Below, piece after piece: positions 12,894 to 24,868 of a stretch of DNA of 64,000 bases. The stretch comes from Chionoecetes opilio (Eukaryota > Arthropoda > Malacostraca > Decapoda > Majidae). The notes below the pieces were generated by a model, which did no database searches, was not told the origin of the DNA, and saw nothing but the letters and a program-made list of their open reading frames with translations. Each line of letters begins with the position of its first letter. Position 1 is the stretch's first letter. A program made the translations under genes and the position numbers. The DNA lies in contig JACEEZ010015241.1 in the NCBI GenBank assembly GCA_016584305.1, forward strand, positions 152,501 through 216,500, written 5' to 3'.

Positions 12894-13247
12894 CATGGAT
12901 GGGAACACCACCCAGTATATAGGCGACGAGGCACGTGTTGGTAAGTGTGAATGTTCTCCAAGCACGCACAGACAAGCCATGCAGGCAACCATGGTGTCAA
13001 CTGTCAAGGCTGTCATAACATTTGCTTTTACGTATTCAGCAGGTTAGAGAAATGCAGTATACAGCTTATATTAAAATCCCATTACCCCTCGGCCCTCGCG
13101 TATGTATACAGGCTATACATAGTTCCCTCTAACCCCCTTGAAAGAAAGGAGAAAAACTATTAAAATATCTTGAGGTACGTAACTACATTATCATAGAAGA
13201 GAAAGCATCGGTTGTGTTTTAATATATCACAACAGCAACAAGTTGGC

Positions 13248-13248
<1 letters not shown>

Positions 13249-13278
<30 letters not shown>

Positions 13279-13312
13279 GTCAAAAAAAGAAAGAAAAAAG
13301 AAAGAAAGAAAA
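13249..13312. repeat. (AT)n then A/G-rich tract
   Basis: TA dinucleotides at 13249-13274 followed by an AAAG-rich tract. Confidence 0.85.
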
Positions 13313-13864
13313 AGAATAGCTACACAGGAGGAAAACGGATTGTTCTGTCCTTAATGTTTCATAAACATCAGATTTTTTCTTGATGTAGAAAATTGTTCGA
13401 GTTTTATTTTTTAACCACAAGAACTCTTTTTATAATAAATTATCTTCCTTCCTTCAACACGTTAATGTTCGGCAATAAAAAGCAGGGCTTTGAAATGAAA
13501 ACGAAAACCGAAACGAACGATATTATGCTCGGAACAAAAACGGAAAAAAAAGTTATTATGTTTACTGTTCCAGAGCAAAAACGCGATTTAAAAATCCCTG
13601 TAACCGGTTAATAACGTTATTTTTTTCGTTCCATGCCATATTTGGTCAATGATCCATTTTCACTTCCAGTAGCCAAATGATTTAAGTAAATACATCTGTA
13701 TTACATACATACATTAATTTAGTCTACTGTATTTGTTCACTTGACAATTGACGATGTGGTTTTGTTTCAAATAGCATCATATGCACCACTTTTCATTTAA
13801 TTTGTGGAGTAACAATTTTTTACCTTTCATAATTATGAATTTTTGACTTCGTGATATGCATCAC

Positions 13865-14660
13865 GTTCCCTTATTTTATTACACCTTCCATTCGTGCAAT
13901 AGTTGAGCTATGATACTGCAATTAGGTTTAAGAACATGCTTAGATTAATATCCAGTATTCAAAAATGGATAAATATATCGTTATGTGTTTAACTTAAGGC
14001 GTTTTCTGCGGGGGATTTTTGGTTGCAATCGGAAAATTTTCGGTTGCAAACGGTCACAACAACGACAACAAATGATTGCGGGTCGGGCCAATCATCTTCC
14101 CTGGATGGTTGAACAGGGATCGAAATTTGAGCAACCGAAATTTTTTCGGTTGCAATCAGGATCCCCGCAGAAAACGCCTTTAACCTTTTAACTGTGTTCA
14201 TAGCCTAATGCTTGGCGCACCAAATTTCGGTGCGAGTGTCCTAGGTTCGAGTCCTTGGAGTACCACATGTAGTCATTGATTTTCATTGATTAAGTTTATT
14301 TACTTAGTGGGTTGGTGATATTACGAATTAATTCAGGTTCAGTAGTAATTCTTAGCGAGATCTTCCCTTATGGTTAAGGTCCCATCAATTACACCTTCCA
14401 TTCGTGCAATCAGTGAGCTATGACACTGCAGTTGGGTTTAAGAACATACTTAGATTAATATCCAGTATTAAAAAATGGATAATATACCGTGAGTATGTGC
14501 TTAAACTTTTAACTGTGTTCATAGCCTAATGCTTGGTGCGCCGAATTCTAATTTGGCGCGAGTGTCCTAAGTTCGAGTCCTTGGAGTACTACATGTACTC
14601 ATAGATTTCATTGATTAAATTTATTTAAATAGTGGGTTGGTGATACTACGAATTAATATA
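13865..14660. repeat. Diverged tandem duplication, about 0.3 kb unit
   Basis: Block 13878-13992 plus 14184-14340 is repeated at 14390-14660. Shared phrases include 'TACACCTTCCATTCGTGCAA', 'GCTTAGATTAATATCCAGTA', 'TTCATAGCCTAATGCTTGG' and 'GGTTCGAGTCCTTGGAGTAC'. The last resembles a tRNA T-arm, so the unit may itself carry an old tRNA-derived head. The first unit contains an extra 190-bp element (13994-14183) missing from the second. Confidence 0.85.
13994..14183. mobile_element. TTAA-flanked MITE, 190 bp, with empty site next door
   Basis: The termini are TTAAGGCGTTTTCTGCGGGG and the reverse complement of TTAAAGGCGTTTTCTGCGGG, a TIR of about 20 bp apart from one inserted base. The neighbouring tandem unit has a single TTAA at this place (near 14499), so insertion occurred at TTAA and after, or independently of, the tandem duplication. 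TTAA targets are typical of piggyBac-type elements. It also contains inner inverted copies of GGTTGCAATC. Confidence 0.88.
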
Positions 14661-15269
14661 TTTTTTGCCATACATAATATTAATAAATAATTAGTGATTC
14701 ATGTCTTTACGGCAACTGAGATTGCATACTCCTACACTACGCTTCCTGTATTGTATACGTATGTAAATGTGTTGCCTTATTAAGTCGTATAATAATATAG
14801 TTCTTACGACATCTAAGGGTTTGATTCTGTTGGATACTGTGCACCATGAAGTGTATGGCTTAAAAGAGTCGTTTTGGTTAAGGATATAGATACTACATAC
14901 CGCCAATTTAATTTCCTAATTTCTTTTGTGGACCTCTGAGATTGTTCATATACGAGTGGTTGTTCATAAAATTCTTATGTACATATTCTTATAATTCATT
15001 TAAAGTTGGTTTCGTGCATTATAATGAGGTAACAACATATTTTGTGAAGTTTTGTTGATGTGGTCATATACGTCAAGGGATGAATATATATCAGTTTTAC
15101 ACATGTGTATGTATATTTCTTGATCTATACTTTTATTTGAATACTCCCAGTGGTCACCAGCAAAGGTATGAAAACAACAAATCAAGATTTTCGTCAGAGA
15201 TTACGGTTTCCATCGACATTGACTACAGGCGCAAAGGAACAAATTGGGCACAGAAGGTTGTTTCGTCTC

Positions 15270-16550
15270 TTAAAGTAATCGTCCAGACCATTTCATCATT
15301 CCTGATTTAATGCAATCAAATCATAGCCATTAACGAGTATATCAACAACACGTCGTCACTTTTTGTATCCAGTCAGCCGTTTTTAAATAATCCGCAATCA
15401 AAATCTGCAAATTCCCCGAGTTTTCAAAACGCTCTCAAGGTTTGCAGACGCTCAGGCTCAGGCTCGGTGACGTACCATCAGGGAGGCTCATCTTCCCGCG
15501 CTGATCAGAGAGGCACGTAAACACAGAGATAAATATAGTACTTGAAGATATTTGGGTGTTTCTGATAGATTTTTTTTGCTATATGCCACATGCATGCATC
15601 CTTTATGGGTGCAGCAAGACAGCTGTGCCTTTCGAGAAAAGTTGCACACGGAAAGGAGTGGCGTGTGTAGGGTGATACACGCCTATAGTGTGTTGGGGCG
15701 AGCAGTTGTGTTGAGAAACGGCGCCCCCCCGTAAGACTGACTCAGTCCAACACTATACCAGACCAGGTGGCCCTGTTAGACAGGGACGCCAGGACTGGCA
15801 GCAGCGGTGGACCACCACGACTATAAGGCTTTGCCTCTTAACAAGACCAAGTAAACCAGTTGTGGAGTGGGCGTGCCCTGTGGTGAGAGACCCTGTGTTG
15901 GTGTGGCTGTCACACTTTCTGCCTTCCCGCCCGCATATTTTCCAACTCTATGCTGTAGTTAATGCTAGTATGTGGTTTCCGAGTAATGACGTTTGACTGT
16001 AGCTCCAAAACTAACCATAGGATTTTCTCGAAAGTATCTTCATTGTGATTCCCACACACACATGGTTTAATCTTATTTACCAATCCATGTTTTGGAGAAG
16101 TGCCAGGTCCTCCTGCTGAACCTCAGGCTCTGCTAACACCTGTTCATCCACCTCGTACTCGGGCTCAAACATAGGATTCCATGACAATCTGAGGTTCGTC
16201 TTCCTCATAGTATACGCGACCAGCGTCATTTCTTTCGGTGTCAGATTGAGCATCGTTCTCTAGATGTCACAGCGACAGATTCACTGTCTGACACCGAAGT
16301 ACAATCGCTCATCATAACATTTGCCGACAGGTGTCAGACAAAGTGTCTGCGGGCGTCCCTGTTCTGACGTCATCAATAACAATCGTAGCCCTGTTGGAGG
16401 GAAGATTTTTTTTTTCGCGCGCTTTTTACAAAAGTCGTGTTTTTACGGAAATAAGGCCTAGAAATCAATTATTTTTGGTGGATTAGGTGTTTTGAATGTA
16501 CATTCAACATAATTCGGCAAAAAAAATTTGGGTCTGGACGATTACTTTAA
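15270..16550. mobile_element. TTAA element family P, copy 1 (1281 bp, non-autonomous)
   Basis: The ends are perfect inverted repeats of 20 bp: TTAAAGTAATCGTCCAGACC and its reverse complement. They begin and end at TTAA, as expected for piggyBac-like transposition. The left 355 bp and right 290 bp are closely repeated in copies at 39448-40736 and 41915-44351. No transposase motif is present, so it would depend on enzyme supplied elsewhere. TGACGTCA, a palindrome known as a CRE, lies near 16365. Confidence 0.9.
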
Positions 16551-18051
16551 AACTCATGTATGCAGGAACTATTCACTAACTGAGAAACAAATAAGAGTGA
16601 ATGTATATCTAATGTATTTTTATTTACAGATTGTACGCGTAAAACTGCTTATATTTCACAATTATCAACCATTATAACCATTGCAAGAATCTGTTATGTA
16701 TAGAGTAAATAACGATCAGCACGACTAAGGAACTCTATTAATATTATTCCTTATATGAACTCACACCATCGTAGTCATAGATATAGCTGTAAAGTCAAAT
16801 TAGCAGATTTATCTGCTGTTAAAAAATACAGAATACGGTTTGGGTCTTGGTCTGGGGAGACTCTGGGCTTTTTTTTCTTTTAATACCTTTGCTGGTGACC
16901 ACGGGGAGTATTTAAATAAAACTATAGATCAAGAAATATTTATACACATGTGTAAAAACCGATAAATATTCCTCCCTTGACGTATATTTGCCACATCAAC
17001 AAAACTTCACAAAATATGTTGTTACTTCATTATAAGGCACGAAACCAACTTTAAATTAATTATAAGAATATGTACATAAGAATTTTATGAACAACCACTC
17101 ATATATGAACAATCTCCGAGGTCCACAAAAGAAATTAGGAAATTAAAATTCTGGCGGTATATAGTATCCTATATCCTGAACCAAAACGACTCTATTACCA
17201 TCTATAAGAATATAGTCTTGTATAGGCATTATTATTTATTAGGGCTAATAGCATATGCAATACATGGTTTGAGAATAACGTTCTAACTGGTTTTCATTTC
17301 TTTCTAACCGGTTCAGGAACGTTATGTTTGGAGGAGGAACGAAAAACGAAACGTTAATAATACTTTCTGATCAGAACGAACCGTTTGAAAAATAATTTAG
17401 TTTTCAAGCCCTGATACAAAGAGAGGAAAAAAAACGATAGAACGAGAAGGTCATTTACATCCCTAATAAAACCATGGTGAATAAAGTACCCTTCAAAAAG
17501 AAATAAAAGTATAGCGTTCCAGTGAGAAGTTTTCAAAGCTAAGCCGCCAGATGTCAGATTCTTTTTCTCGCGCATCTCATGTCCTCTGCCTTTTGAGCCT
17601 GAATGATCTATCACTATCATTTACCGTAAATTCCCTGTACTTTTTCGGGACATATCAGAATTACCCTTCAATACAACAACTGAAACAGTTCTTAATAAAA
17701 AATGTAGTTTATCATTTTATTTGTCTGCAGTTGATGAAAATATTGGCAAAAGAATTGAATATTTGAAAACTCAATCTTTAAAAATCGTCTGTTCATGAAA
17801 ACACGCAAGTTATAGCAGAATGAAGCTTCAGAAAATATCTACTTGTAGGTAAGCATTCACTGAGTACCTGTTTTATGTGTATATGTCTCTCTTACGACGA
17901 AAATATAACCAAAACACAGTGTGGCGTTCAGCATCTCCACAGAAACCATCCCGCCGGCAGGATCTGCTATAGCTCACTTTCCTGTTGTCATCACACACTC
18001 AGCACCGCCGCTCCCTTATACCTCACGGCTCACATCCCTGATACTCCTAAC

Positions 18052-19165
18052 CAGTGGCGGCTCGTGGCATAGGGCTGCGGAGCTGCAACACCCCCAGACA
18101 CTCACTGCCAGGTGTATGATGTCTTTAGAGACACAGCAGAATTGATACACTACTAACAAATATATCATAATAAAAAGTCATTATAAGTTATTTTCAATAC
18201 GTTACTAAGTGAATTTTCATTAAAATCAGACCTAAATGTAACTTACTCTCATATTTGCTGTACGATTCATGTCTGTGCTGCCGCCGCGCCCCTTATGAAC
18301 GCCAAGAGCTGCAGCCGTGCAGCTTTTAAGGTCCGTCCACACTAGCGGGCAATGCCCGCGGGCACAAGCGAGCAGTTTGCCTGTTGACGGGCTCACCGCT
18401 TGTGCCCGCGGGCAAATGAGTAAAATGCCCGTGATGGTAGGTGAGCGATTTCACCAGGCACTGCTTGCGGTGCCCGGCAGTGCGTCGCTGTCAGACATAC
18501 GAGGTTAAATGTGGAGCTTTGGAGTGGAGAAGTGGAGCCACTTCTTTTTCTCCACTTTGTCCTTCATCTTTTTCAGGCACATAGCAATGATTATGGTACA
18601 CAGTGCCAGCTTCTTACGGTCCTTTCTGCTTCGCATTGTTGTCGTACTGCACACAGTCTTCCTGAATAAAGAATGGCTACACTGCCTGGCTCCCCAGCTG
18701 CTCGCTTCTGACTGGGCCAGGCAGGCTCTGCTGTGTGAACAACAGTTTCAGTGTGCCCGCGGGCTTTTCCCCGTGACGGGCACTACCCGGCGGGCTTTGC
18801 CCGCTAGTGTGAACGGAGCTTAAATCTCGTCCCCCAGCTTTTAGTCTCGTCCCCAGCCAATGCGTGTAGACGGTGTCCATAGTGATGGCTGGCGGCGGCA
18901 AAATCAAGCGGTACTGACTTTATTTTCAAGTAATACTGTAATTCTACCATCACCACCTCAGCCATCCCCTCTACTACCACCCCCACCATCCCTTCTACCA
19001 CCACCACTACTACCCCCACCATCCCTTCTACCACCACCACTACTACCATGCCCTGAAATCCGTGAACATCAACTACAACTCATACCTGAGATAGGTAAAA
19101 TTTATGTATCCTACTGTTGTGTGAAGCTGCAGTCCCCCCTTTTATTTTATCACGAGCCGCCACTG
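18052..19165. mobile_element. hAT-type non-autonomous element, 1114 bp
   Basis: It starts CAGTGGCGGCTCGTG and ends CACGAGCCGCCACTG, a perfect 15-bp inverted repeat. CTCCTAAC flanks both sides (18044-18051 and 19166-19173), an exact 8-bp target duplication. The interior contains a younger TTAA element (18326-18823) and a CCA/CTA-rich tract (18955-19050). No transposase is recognised. Confidence 0.93.
18326..18823. mobile_element. TTAA-flanked MITE, 498 bp, nested in a hAT-type element
   Basis: The ends are TTAAGGTCCGTCCACACTAG and the reverse complement of TTAAGCTCCGTTCACACTAG, followed on both sides by CGGGCAA(T/A)GCCCG. TTAA borders both sides. Its TIR is unrelated in sequence to family P and to the 190-bp element. 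The GC-rich subterminal parts are self-complementary. Confidence 0.9.
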
Positions 19166-19235
19166 CTCCTAACCTCTCAACCCCAGAGGCTGTCATCCTA
19201 ACTATCATCACCCGCTGATCTCTTCACACTGTCTG

Positions 19236-19460
19236 TCCTCTACTTCTACTGGAATATTCACGGCATCCGCTCCCACATACCGGAGACTAGTCTCCTTATT
19301 TCGTGCTCTGAGCTTCAAGTTATGCTGCCTCCGAAAACACTTTCTTATTTACCCCCATATCCTGATTCCGAATTACGATTTTGTTTCCTCTTATTGCCTT
19401 GTTTGTCCTCCAGAAAACAGCCCATATGTTTCTCTAAACGTAAATTCTCACTCTACCGAA
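19236..19460 (+). mobile_element. LINE endonuclease fragment
   Basis: The frame reads FYWNIHGIRSHIPETSLLIS, the usual beginning of an APE-type LINE endonuclease (WNxHGxRSHxPEL pattern). It decays after LQVMLPPKT. No reverse transcriptase follows. Confidence 0.6.
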
Positions 19461-19525
19461 CTCATTGTCTTTAAATTAAGACTCCCTGTTTCGCACTTAC
19501 TGATTTAGTCTTCTTCCTCTAACAG

Positions 19526-19800
19526 ATACTCCGTGGTGTAGGGGAAGCCCGTTCGATTCACAACCGAGAAGTCCCGGGTTCGATCCCCGGGCGGAGCGGA
19601 AACAGTTGGGCTGTTTCCTTAAAAACCCGAGCCCCTGTCCACCCAGCAGTGATTGGGTACCGGGTGTTAGCCGGGGGTTTGTAACCCGCCTCCCGGGGTG
19701 CTGGCTTCGGCCAACACTATAAGCACTAGCAGACAGCTCTCTAGGGGTAGTTTGTGAGAGAGCTGTCTGGTTACAGCGGAGACCCATCTCAGCTGCGTCG
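19526..19800 (+). mobile_element. tRNA(Val)-like SINE
   Basis: The head is CTCCGTGGTGTAGGGGAAGC, then a mismatched anticodon stem with TTCACAA as loop (CAC), then a perfect T-arm (CCCGGGTTCGATCCCCGGG) and a CGGAG acceptor partner. A body of about 190 bp follows with an inner hairpin around CAGACAGCTCTC. The D-arm is altered and the anticodon stem has an A-C mismatch, so this is a tRNA-derived SINE and not a working tRNA. Confidence 0.75.
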
Positions 19801-20359
19801 ATACGACAAAATTATTCAAACATCAAACATCAGATAAACCTGTCGACATAGGATAAACCAGAGGACTATAGGGTATTCAGAGGGAAGGGTTGATTGATTG
19901 ATTCAGAGAGGAGTGTACGTGGCGGCGGGGCTATTTTAGTAAACAAACATTTCTAGTTTTCTAATGGCTAAAATCCGGTACTGTTCGTTGAGGTGCCAAG
20001 CACTTAAATTACTTCTTGGTTAAATGTTCGTCGTAAGAGACATATACACCTAAAACAGGTACTCAGTGAATGCTTACCTACAAGTAAATATTTCCTGAAG
20101 CTTCATTCTGCTATAACTTGCATGTTTTCATGAACAGACGATTTTTAACGATTGAGTTTTCAAATATTAAATTCTTTTGCCAATATTTTCATCAACTGCA
20201 GACAAATAAAATGATAAACTACATTTTTTATTAAGAACTGTTTCAGTTGTGAAGCAGCAGTATTGAAGGGTAATTCTGATCTGTCCCGAAAAAGTACAGG
20301 GAGTTTACGGTAAATGATAGATCATTCAGGCTCAAAGGGCAGAGGATATGAGAGTGCCA

Positions 20360-20995
20360 GAAACAGGCTTGAGTGTGAGCTTATTAGAAAACTCCCCATT
20401 GAAAATGATGATATGCGTTGTGTTGTAGGCAAGAGCCTGCTGTAGTATCACTGATAATACTTATTTCAAGTTGCCCTATCTCAGTCGTTAAATTTCAAAT
20501 ATGACTTGTATTCTTTGTAACAAATTGAGCGAAGATATTAAAAATAAAAAGATTTAATTTTCTATTTTTCATACAAGTACTACCTAGTCTTTTCCCAAAC
20601 ACATGGGGTGGAACGTTACACCAAGCAGATTGTTCATAAACACTGAAAACTATTTGAAATGTGCACATCCTAAGTATGCAAAATAATGTGAAATTACAAT
20701 TGGACTCAAATTTTACAAAGAAGTAAAGAATAAGAAATACTAAATAAAAAATAAAACTGATAAATTAGATAAATATCAGAGATTTCAAATATCTAACCAA
20801 TGAAGAATACAGATGGATGAAACAGGAAGGCATGAATTTTGTACATTTAAACTAGCAGCCTAGATCTACAAATATTACATTAGTGAAATGCGTCTCTCGG
20901 GAGGCCTTTTTGCACCACATCACACTATACTACACTATACATTACACTATACTACACGTAACTAACACTACACTACACACCCACACGCACTGAGA
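20360..20995. other. No gene seen; 3' flank of the Moonraker-like gene
   Basis: AT-rich sequence with a small CTATACTACA/ACACTATA tandem at about 20925-20965. On the minus strand it would be the 3' UTR or downstream flank; no unambiguous polyadenylation signal could be chosen. Confidence 0.45.
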
Positions 20996-21000
20996 CAGCT

Positions 21001-21880
21001 TCATGCAGGGCTGCTGACCCCTTCATAAGATGGGAAACTCTGTGAGTCAGTAGTGTCTGGCATCCCGGAGGTGGTGAGAGCAGACACACTTTGCACCCGC
21101 TGACTCTCAGTGGAGACAGACTGTTTGGTGTTGCCAGAAGGGACGTCAACTTTAATCTGACTGTCAGAGGAGCTGTGCTGAGCCTTGCTGATGGCAGGGG
21201 GACTGTCATGAGAAGGATCCGATGATGAGCCACCCCTATCTAAAGGCTGCCTATGTTCTGCATGGAGCCTTGTCTGGGTCTGCTGATGTGACTGTGTCTT
21301 TGGTGAATGTCCTATTGGGATTCCAGTTTCCTTTACTGTTCTGGCAAACTTCTCTTCAGCACTTTTTTCAAATTTTTTTTGGTGGGAACTTTTACTACTT
21401 CCAGACTGGCTACTGATTTGAGCTGCTGAGTGGATCTCCTCTCCATTAAAAGTTACAAGTTCTGGTGGTCTGACAAAGCCCTGCTCAGCAAGGGAGAGCC
21501 AAAACTGTTCTTTCTGTCGTCTCACCTGCTCAGTCACACTCTCCCCACCTAGCCACCTAACTTCTGATGGACCAGCAGCCTGCCCCGCCTTCTCAGACCA
21601 AGGGTGAGGTCCTGCACCACTTGAGGTTCTTAAGAGAACTCCTTCTGGAACCTTTACAGACAAGCCAGTGTTTCTGGGGAGAGAATCATCAGCAGTAATT
21701 CTTGTGCTGGGTATGGGCAGTGGAGGGCGCGGTGCTGTGCCCCTCACTGCTGCTAGCGCCCGTCTGGCCCGCTGCACAGCACCCTCCAGGCTTGCAGGGA
21801 CACCTTGCACATGACTGGCATGAGAAGCCTCTGCTATCAGTGCCTTTGTCCTTCTCCTGCTGTCCTCTATCTTGCAAACT
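21001..21880 (-). CDS. KIAA0753: Moonraker-like protein, last coding exon found (stop at 21001-21003)
   Basis: The acceptor CTTTACAG lies just before 21880. The first base completes an AGA codon left open by the exon at 22693-22949, and the frame then stays open for 292 codons to TGA. It encodes VCKIEDSRRRTKALIAEA, an arginine/alanine-rich helical stretch (EGAVQRARRALAAVRG), then a serine/glutamine/histidine-rich disordered tail. It lacks the conserved C-terminal segment that I recall for vertebrate Moonraker, so either the arthropod protein is shorter or that part lies in exons not recognised here. Spliced with the upstream exons it gives a protein of about 705 residues. Confidence 0.75.
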
Positions 21881-22401
21881 CTGTAAAGTACACTTACATA
21901 ATGTGCATGTATGCCCGCATATAGGTATATACCTCAACATACCCATACTCACACATGCACATATCTTTCTTTCTTTCTTTTTTGGTCAAATAATGAAATA
22001 TTTGTTTTGCTGTTTGAATCTGTCATGGTAAATATGGAAAACCAAATAAACCGTTTCAGCATTAATCATTTACATTATTTTTATAATTGAATCAAGACAG
22101 AAAATTTGATCACAATATCAAAACTGTCCAGGTTTGATGCTCCCTCAGCCCGGTGGGGAATCCTTTGTTAGGGTGGCTATGAAACAAGTCCTCGAAGCTG
22201 TCTTATCAAAATACACATTCTTTAGTCTTTTCATTCCTCTCTTGACACAATACATGCACAGGTGATGAGATGTATATGTGGATCTTACCACATTACTTCT
22301 TCAAGCTGTGGATCTTGGTCAAGTATTCTAGAGAATCAGAGCTGCATAGTGCCTTATAACAGGATATTTCCTCTTTTTCCTCCTACTACTATACAGTATA
22401 C

Positions 22402-22539
<138 letters not shown>

Positions 22540-22692
22540 CAAAGATCCCCTGTTCTACTTCCTAGCAATACCACTATATTTTTAATGATACAATGGCTTT
22601 GAATATTTCTACTACTTCTACACAATTAACACTACCACCACCACCACTGGAAAGGAGTAAAGATGATGACCAATATGGTTTTTGTCACTTAC

Positions 22693-22949
22693 CTTTCCAG
22701 CATGAAGGACAGTTGTTCAATCAGATTTGGTGGTAAAAGTCTGGCCTCAGGCACTGTGTTGCTGTGAGGCTCAGGGGCTGGATGGTTACTCTCACAGGGC
22801 TGGGAACGAGGGACTGCTAAAGGGCTTCTTCTAAGGGGTGAGCCTTGAGACTGTGGGCCTGCACATGTGGCCTGGGATGGCTGAGAATGATGGTCCAGAC
22901 TGGTGTTCTTGGGGGCTGAGATGACACCACTTGAGCCGTCATCACCTCG
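22693..22949 (-). CDS. KIAA0753: Moonraker-like protein, internal exon (disordered region)
   Basis: The acceptor TTATTGACAG lies before 22949 and a strong donor AAG|GTAAGTGAC follows at 22692. It has 257 nt, 85 codons plus two bases. The product is serine/proline/glutamine-rich (RGDDGSSGVISAP ... PPNLIEQLSFMLE), with a short helical end. Phase 0 at the left and phase 2 at the right match the neighbouring exons exactly. The preceding intron (22950-26960) is the longest of the gene and could hide a further exon. Confidence 0.8.
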
Positions 22950-23107
22950 CTGTCAATAAAACATAAATGAATATCAAACAGAAAAAACGTATAACTGTTA
23001 TAATTTTTCTAAAAGAATCCATACATGCCAGCAAAGGTTGGTCTTATTCACCTAATTGCAGCCTAATTGCTAAGCTGCACAATCTCTGGCATCCTCACTA
23101 CAGGGGC

Positions 23108-23320
23108 CTATAGTCGCCACACTTTAAGGTAGCGAAAATTGGGCCCCCTCACTCCCCCCTTCCGAACACATGAGATTGGCTGAGGTGTTGGGTGTTGGGG
23201 CTTTAGGGCGGAACTTGGAGTAATGCATTCTCACCCAACACCTCAGCCAATCCCGTATGTTCGGAAGGGGGGAGTGAAGGGCCCCATTTTCGCCAACTTA
23301 ATGTGCGGCGACTATAGTCC
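23108..23320. mobile_element. Palindromic MITE, about 210 bp, TA-flanked
   Basis: The left end TATAGTCGCCACAC and right end GTGCGGCGACTATA are inverted, and the match continues through the GCGAAAATTGGGCCCC-like and TTCCGAACA blocks. The element is nearly a complete hairpin. TA borders suggest a Tc1/mariner-type mover. It lies inside an intron of the Moonraker-like gene. Confidence 0.85.
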
Positions 23321-23395
23321 TACATGTACGAGGTCTCCCTGAATCTGAACAATTAATTCCAGGCTTTCCTAGGTCTTCTAAAACCTCCACCATCC

Positions 23396-23590
23396 ATAAG
23401 AACATAAGAAAATAAGGAAGCTACAAGAGGCCGCGAGACCTACACGTGGTAGTTCCTGTTACTTAACACTACCTACATCCACCTCTCTTCCCCATCCATG
23501 AATTTATCCAGACTCCTTTTAAAGATCCCTATTGACTCCGCACTACCTGTCTACTGAGTCCATTCTAATAATTTACCACCCTATTTGTGA
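23396..23590 (-). mobile_element. LINE family T 3'-end remnant
   Basis: Inverted copy of the LINE end seen at 3945-4035 together with its UTR (CTACAAGAGGCCGCGAGACC, then TACACGTGGTAGTTCCTG), ending in the ATAAGAACATAAGAAAATAA terminus. Confidence 0.8.
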
Positions 23591-23779
23591 ACCAGTTTTT
23601 CCCTATTTCCTTTTTAAATCTACACTTTTCCAGCTTGAATCCTTTACCAAAATATGAGAGGCTCCATGTTTACACCATTTCTCAGCCAATCACTCCACCA
23701 TTCTTCAACATCCCAAAGCAACCTTGATCTTCTTCCTCCCAACGCCACACCAATACACTAGACTCCTATCCTACCTCTG

Positions 23780-24620
23780 CAGGAATTAAGGGATTCACAA
23801 AGGAACACCACAGAGCACCTAACTTCTGATCTTTATTTGATTTCTGAATGGGGCAAAGCAAACCTTTTTTTTGTTCAATGCCTCAATAACTCAATTTCCT
23901 CAAGTATCTCCTCGCCACAACTTTCCCGACAACTATCCACTCTTCTTCATTGACACGCGATTGTCTCCCTCCTCCACCCGAAATATTCTTGGGTTATTCT
24001 CCACCAAAAATCTCAATTGGATATCTCACATCTTATCTCTTGCTAAATCAGCTTCAATGAAGCTGATTTGGTGTTCTGTAGCATCTGGGTATTTTTTTCC
24101 TTTTTTCTTCTTTTTTCCTCCCAGATCATTGCTTTATATAGCTACTGTAGAAGCCTTATCCACCTATGTATGGAGTATCATGTATGCCTCTCATATTTGG
24201 GGGGAATCCACTCATAAAGCCATTCTTAACAGGGTGAAGTCAAAACCTTTATGTTTCATCAACTCCCCACCTCTAACTGACTGTTGCAATCTCTCTAATA
24301 CCATTACAATGTTGCTTGTCTTGCTATCTTCCACTGTTATTTAAATGCTCACTGCTCTTCTGAACTTGCTAACTGCATGCCTCCTCCCGCTCCCACAGGC
24401 TGCACAAGACTTATTGCTTACTCTCATCCCTCGTCTGTCCATCTTACTAATGCAGCACTTAACCAGTATCTTCATTCTTTTTATTCCTTTCACTGGTAAA
24501 CTCTAGAAATCTCTTCCTGATTCTATTTTCCTGCCCTCCTATGACAGACTCTTTTTGCACCTTTTTATATCTCCTATACAGGGACTGGCAACATGCAAGC
24601 TTTTTGCATAATTTTGTGTG
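23780..24620 (+). mobile_element. Second, older copy of the Jockey-like LINE (3' part)
   Basis: It aligns to positions about 6460-7300 of the LINE at 4380-7442: LTSDL, SEWGKANL, FPDNYP, the RNILGLFSTKNLNWISH block, the NRVKSKPL block and SELANCM. Stops and shifts are frequent and an extra T-rich stretch lies near 24095-24115, so it is older than the first copy. It lies in the 22950-26960 intron on the strand opposite to the host gene. Confidence 0.85.
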
Positions 24621-24712
24621 TATTTACCTAGTTGTGTTTTACAGGGCCTGAGCTACACTCGTGTGGTCCCATCTCCGTATCTACATTTATCCAGTCTTTC
24701 TTTCAATTGGAT

Positions 24713-24868
<156 letters not shown>

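Larger units (their letters stand above)
13455..17410. repeat. Large inverted-repeat structure surrounding a TTAA element
   Basis: Sequence at about 14870-15180 (for example 'ACACATGTGTATGTATATTT', 'TGGTCACCAGCAAAGGTATG') recurs as reverse complement at about 16868-17170. The outer part 13455-13620 ('AGGGCTTTGAAATGAAAAC', 'AACCGGTTAATAACGTTA') resembles the reverse complement of 17270-17415. The arms diverge by many substitutions. A TTAA element (15270-16550) sits in the loop, so the whole may be the ends of an older, larger transposon later hit by the TTAA element. No transposase frame was found. Confidence 0.7.
17575..20358. repeat. Inverted repeat, arms of about 330 bp
   Basis: The left arm (17575-17910) and right arm (20028-20358) are close reverse complements: 'TTACCGTAAATTCCCTGTAC', 'TTTTATTTGTCTGCAGTTGA' and 'AATGAAGCTTCAGAAAATAT' recur inverted with few changes. 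The 2.1-kb interior holds a hAT-type element, an endonuclease scrap of a LINE and a SINE. No transposase belonging to the arms is visible. Confidence 0.9.

Noticed and set aside
19526..19600. tRNA-Val(CAC) gene
   Set aside because: Altered D-arm, a mismatch in the anticodon stem and attachment to a SINE body argue for a tRNA-derived repeat.
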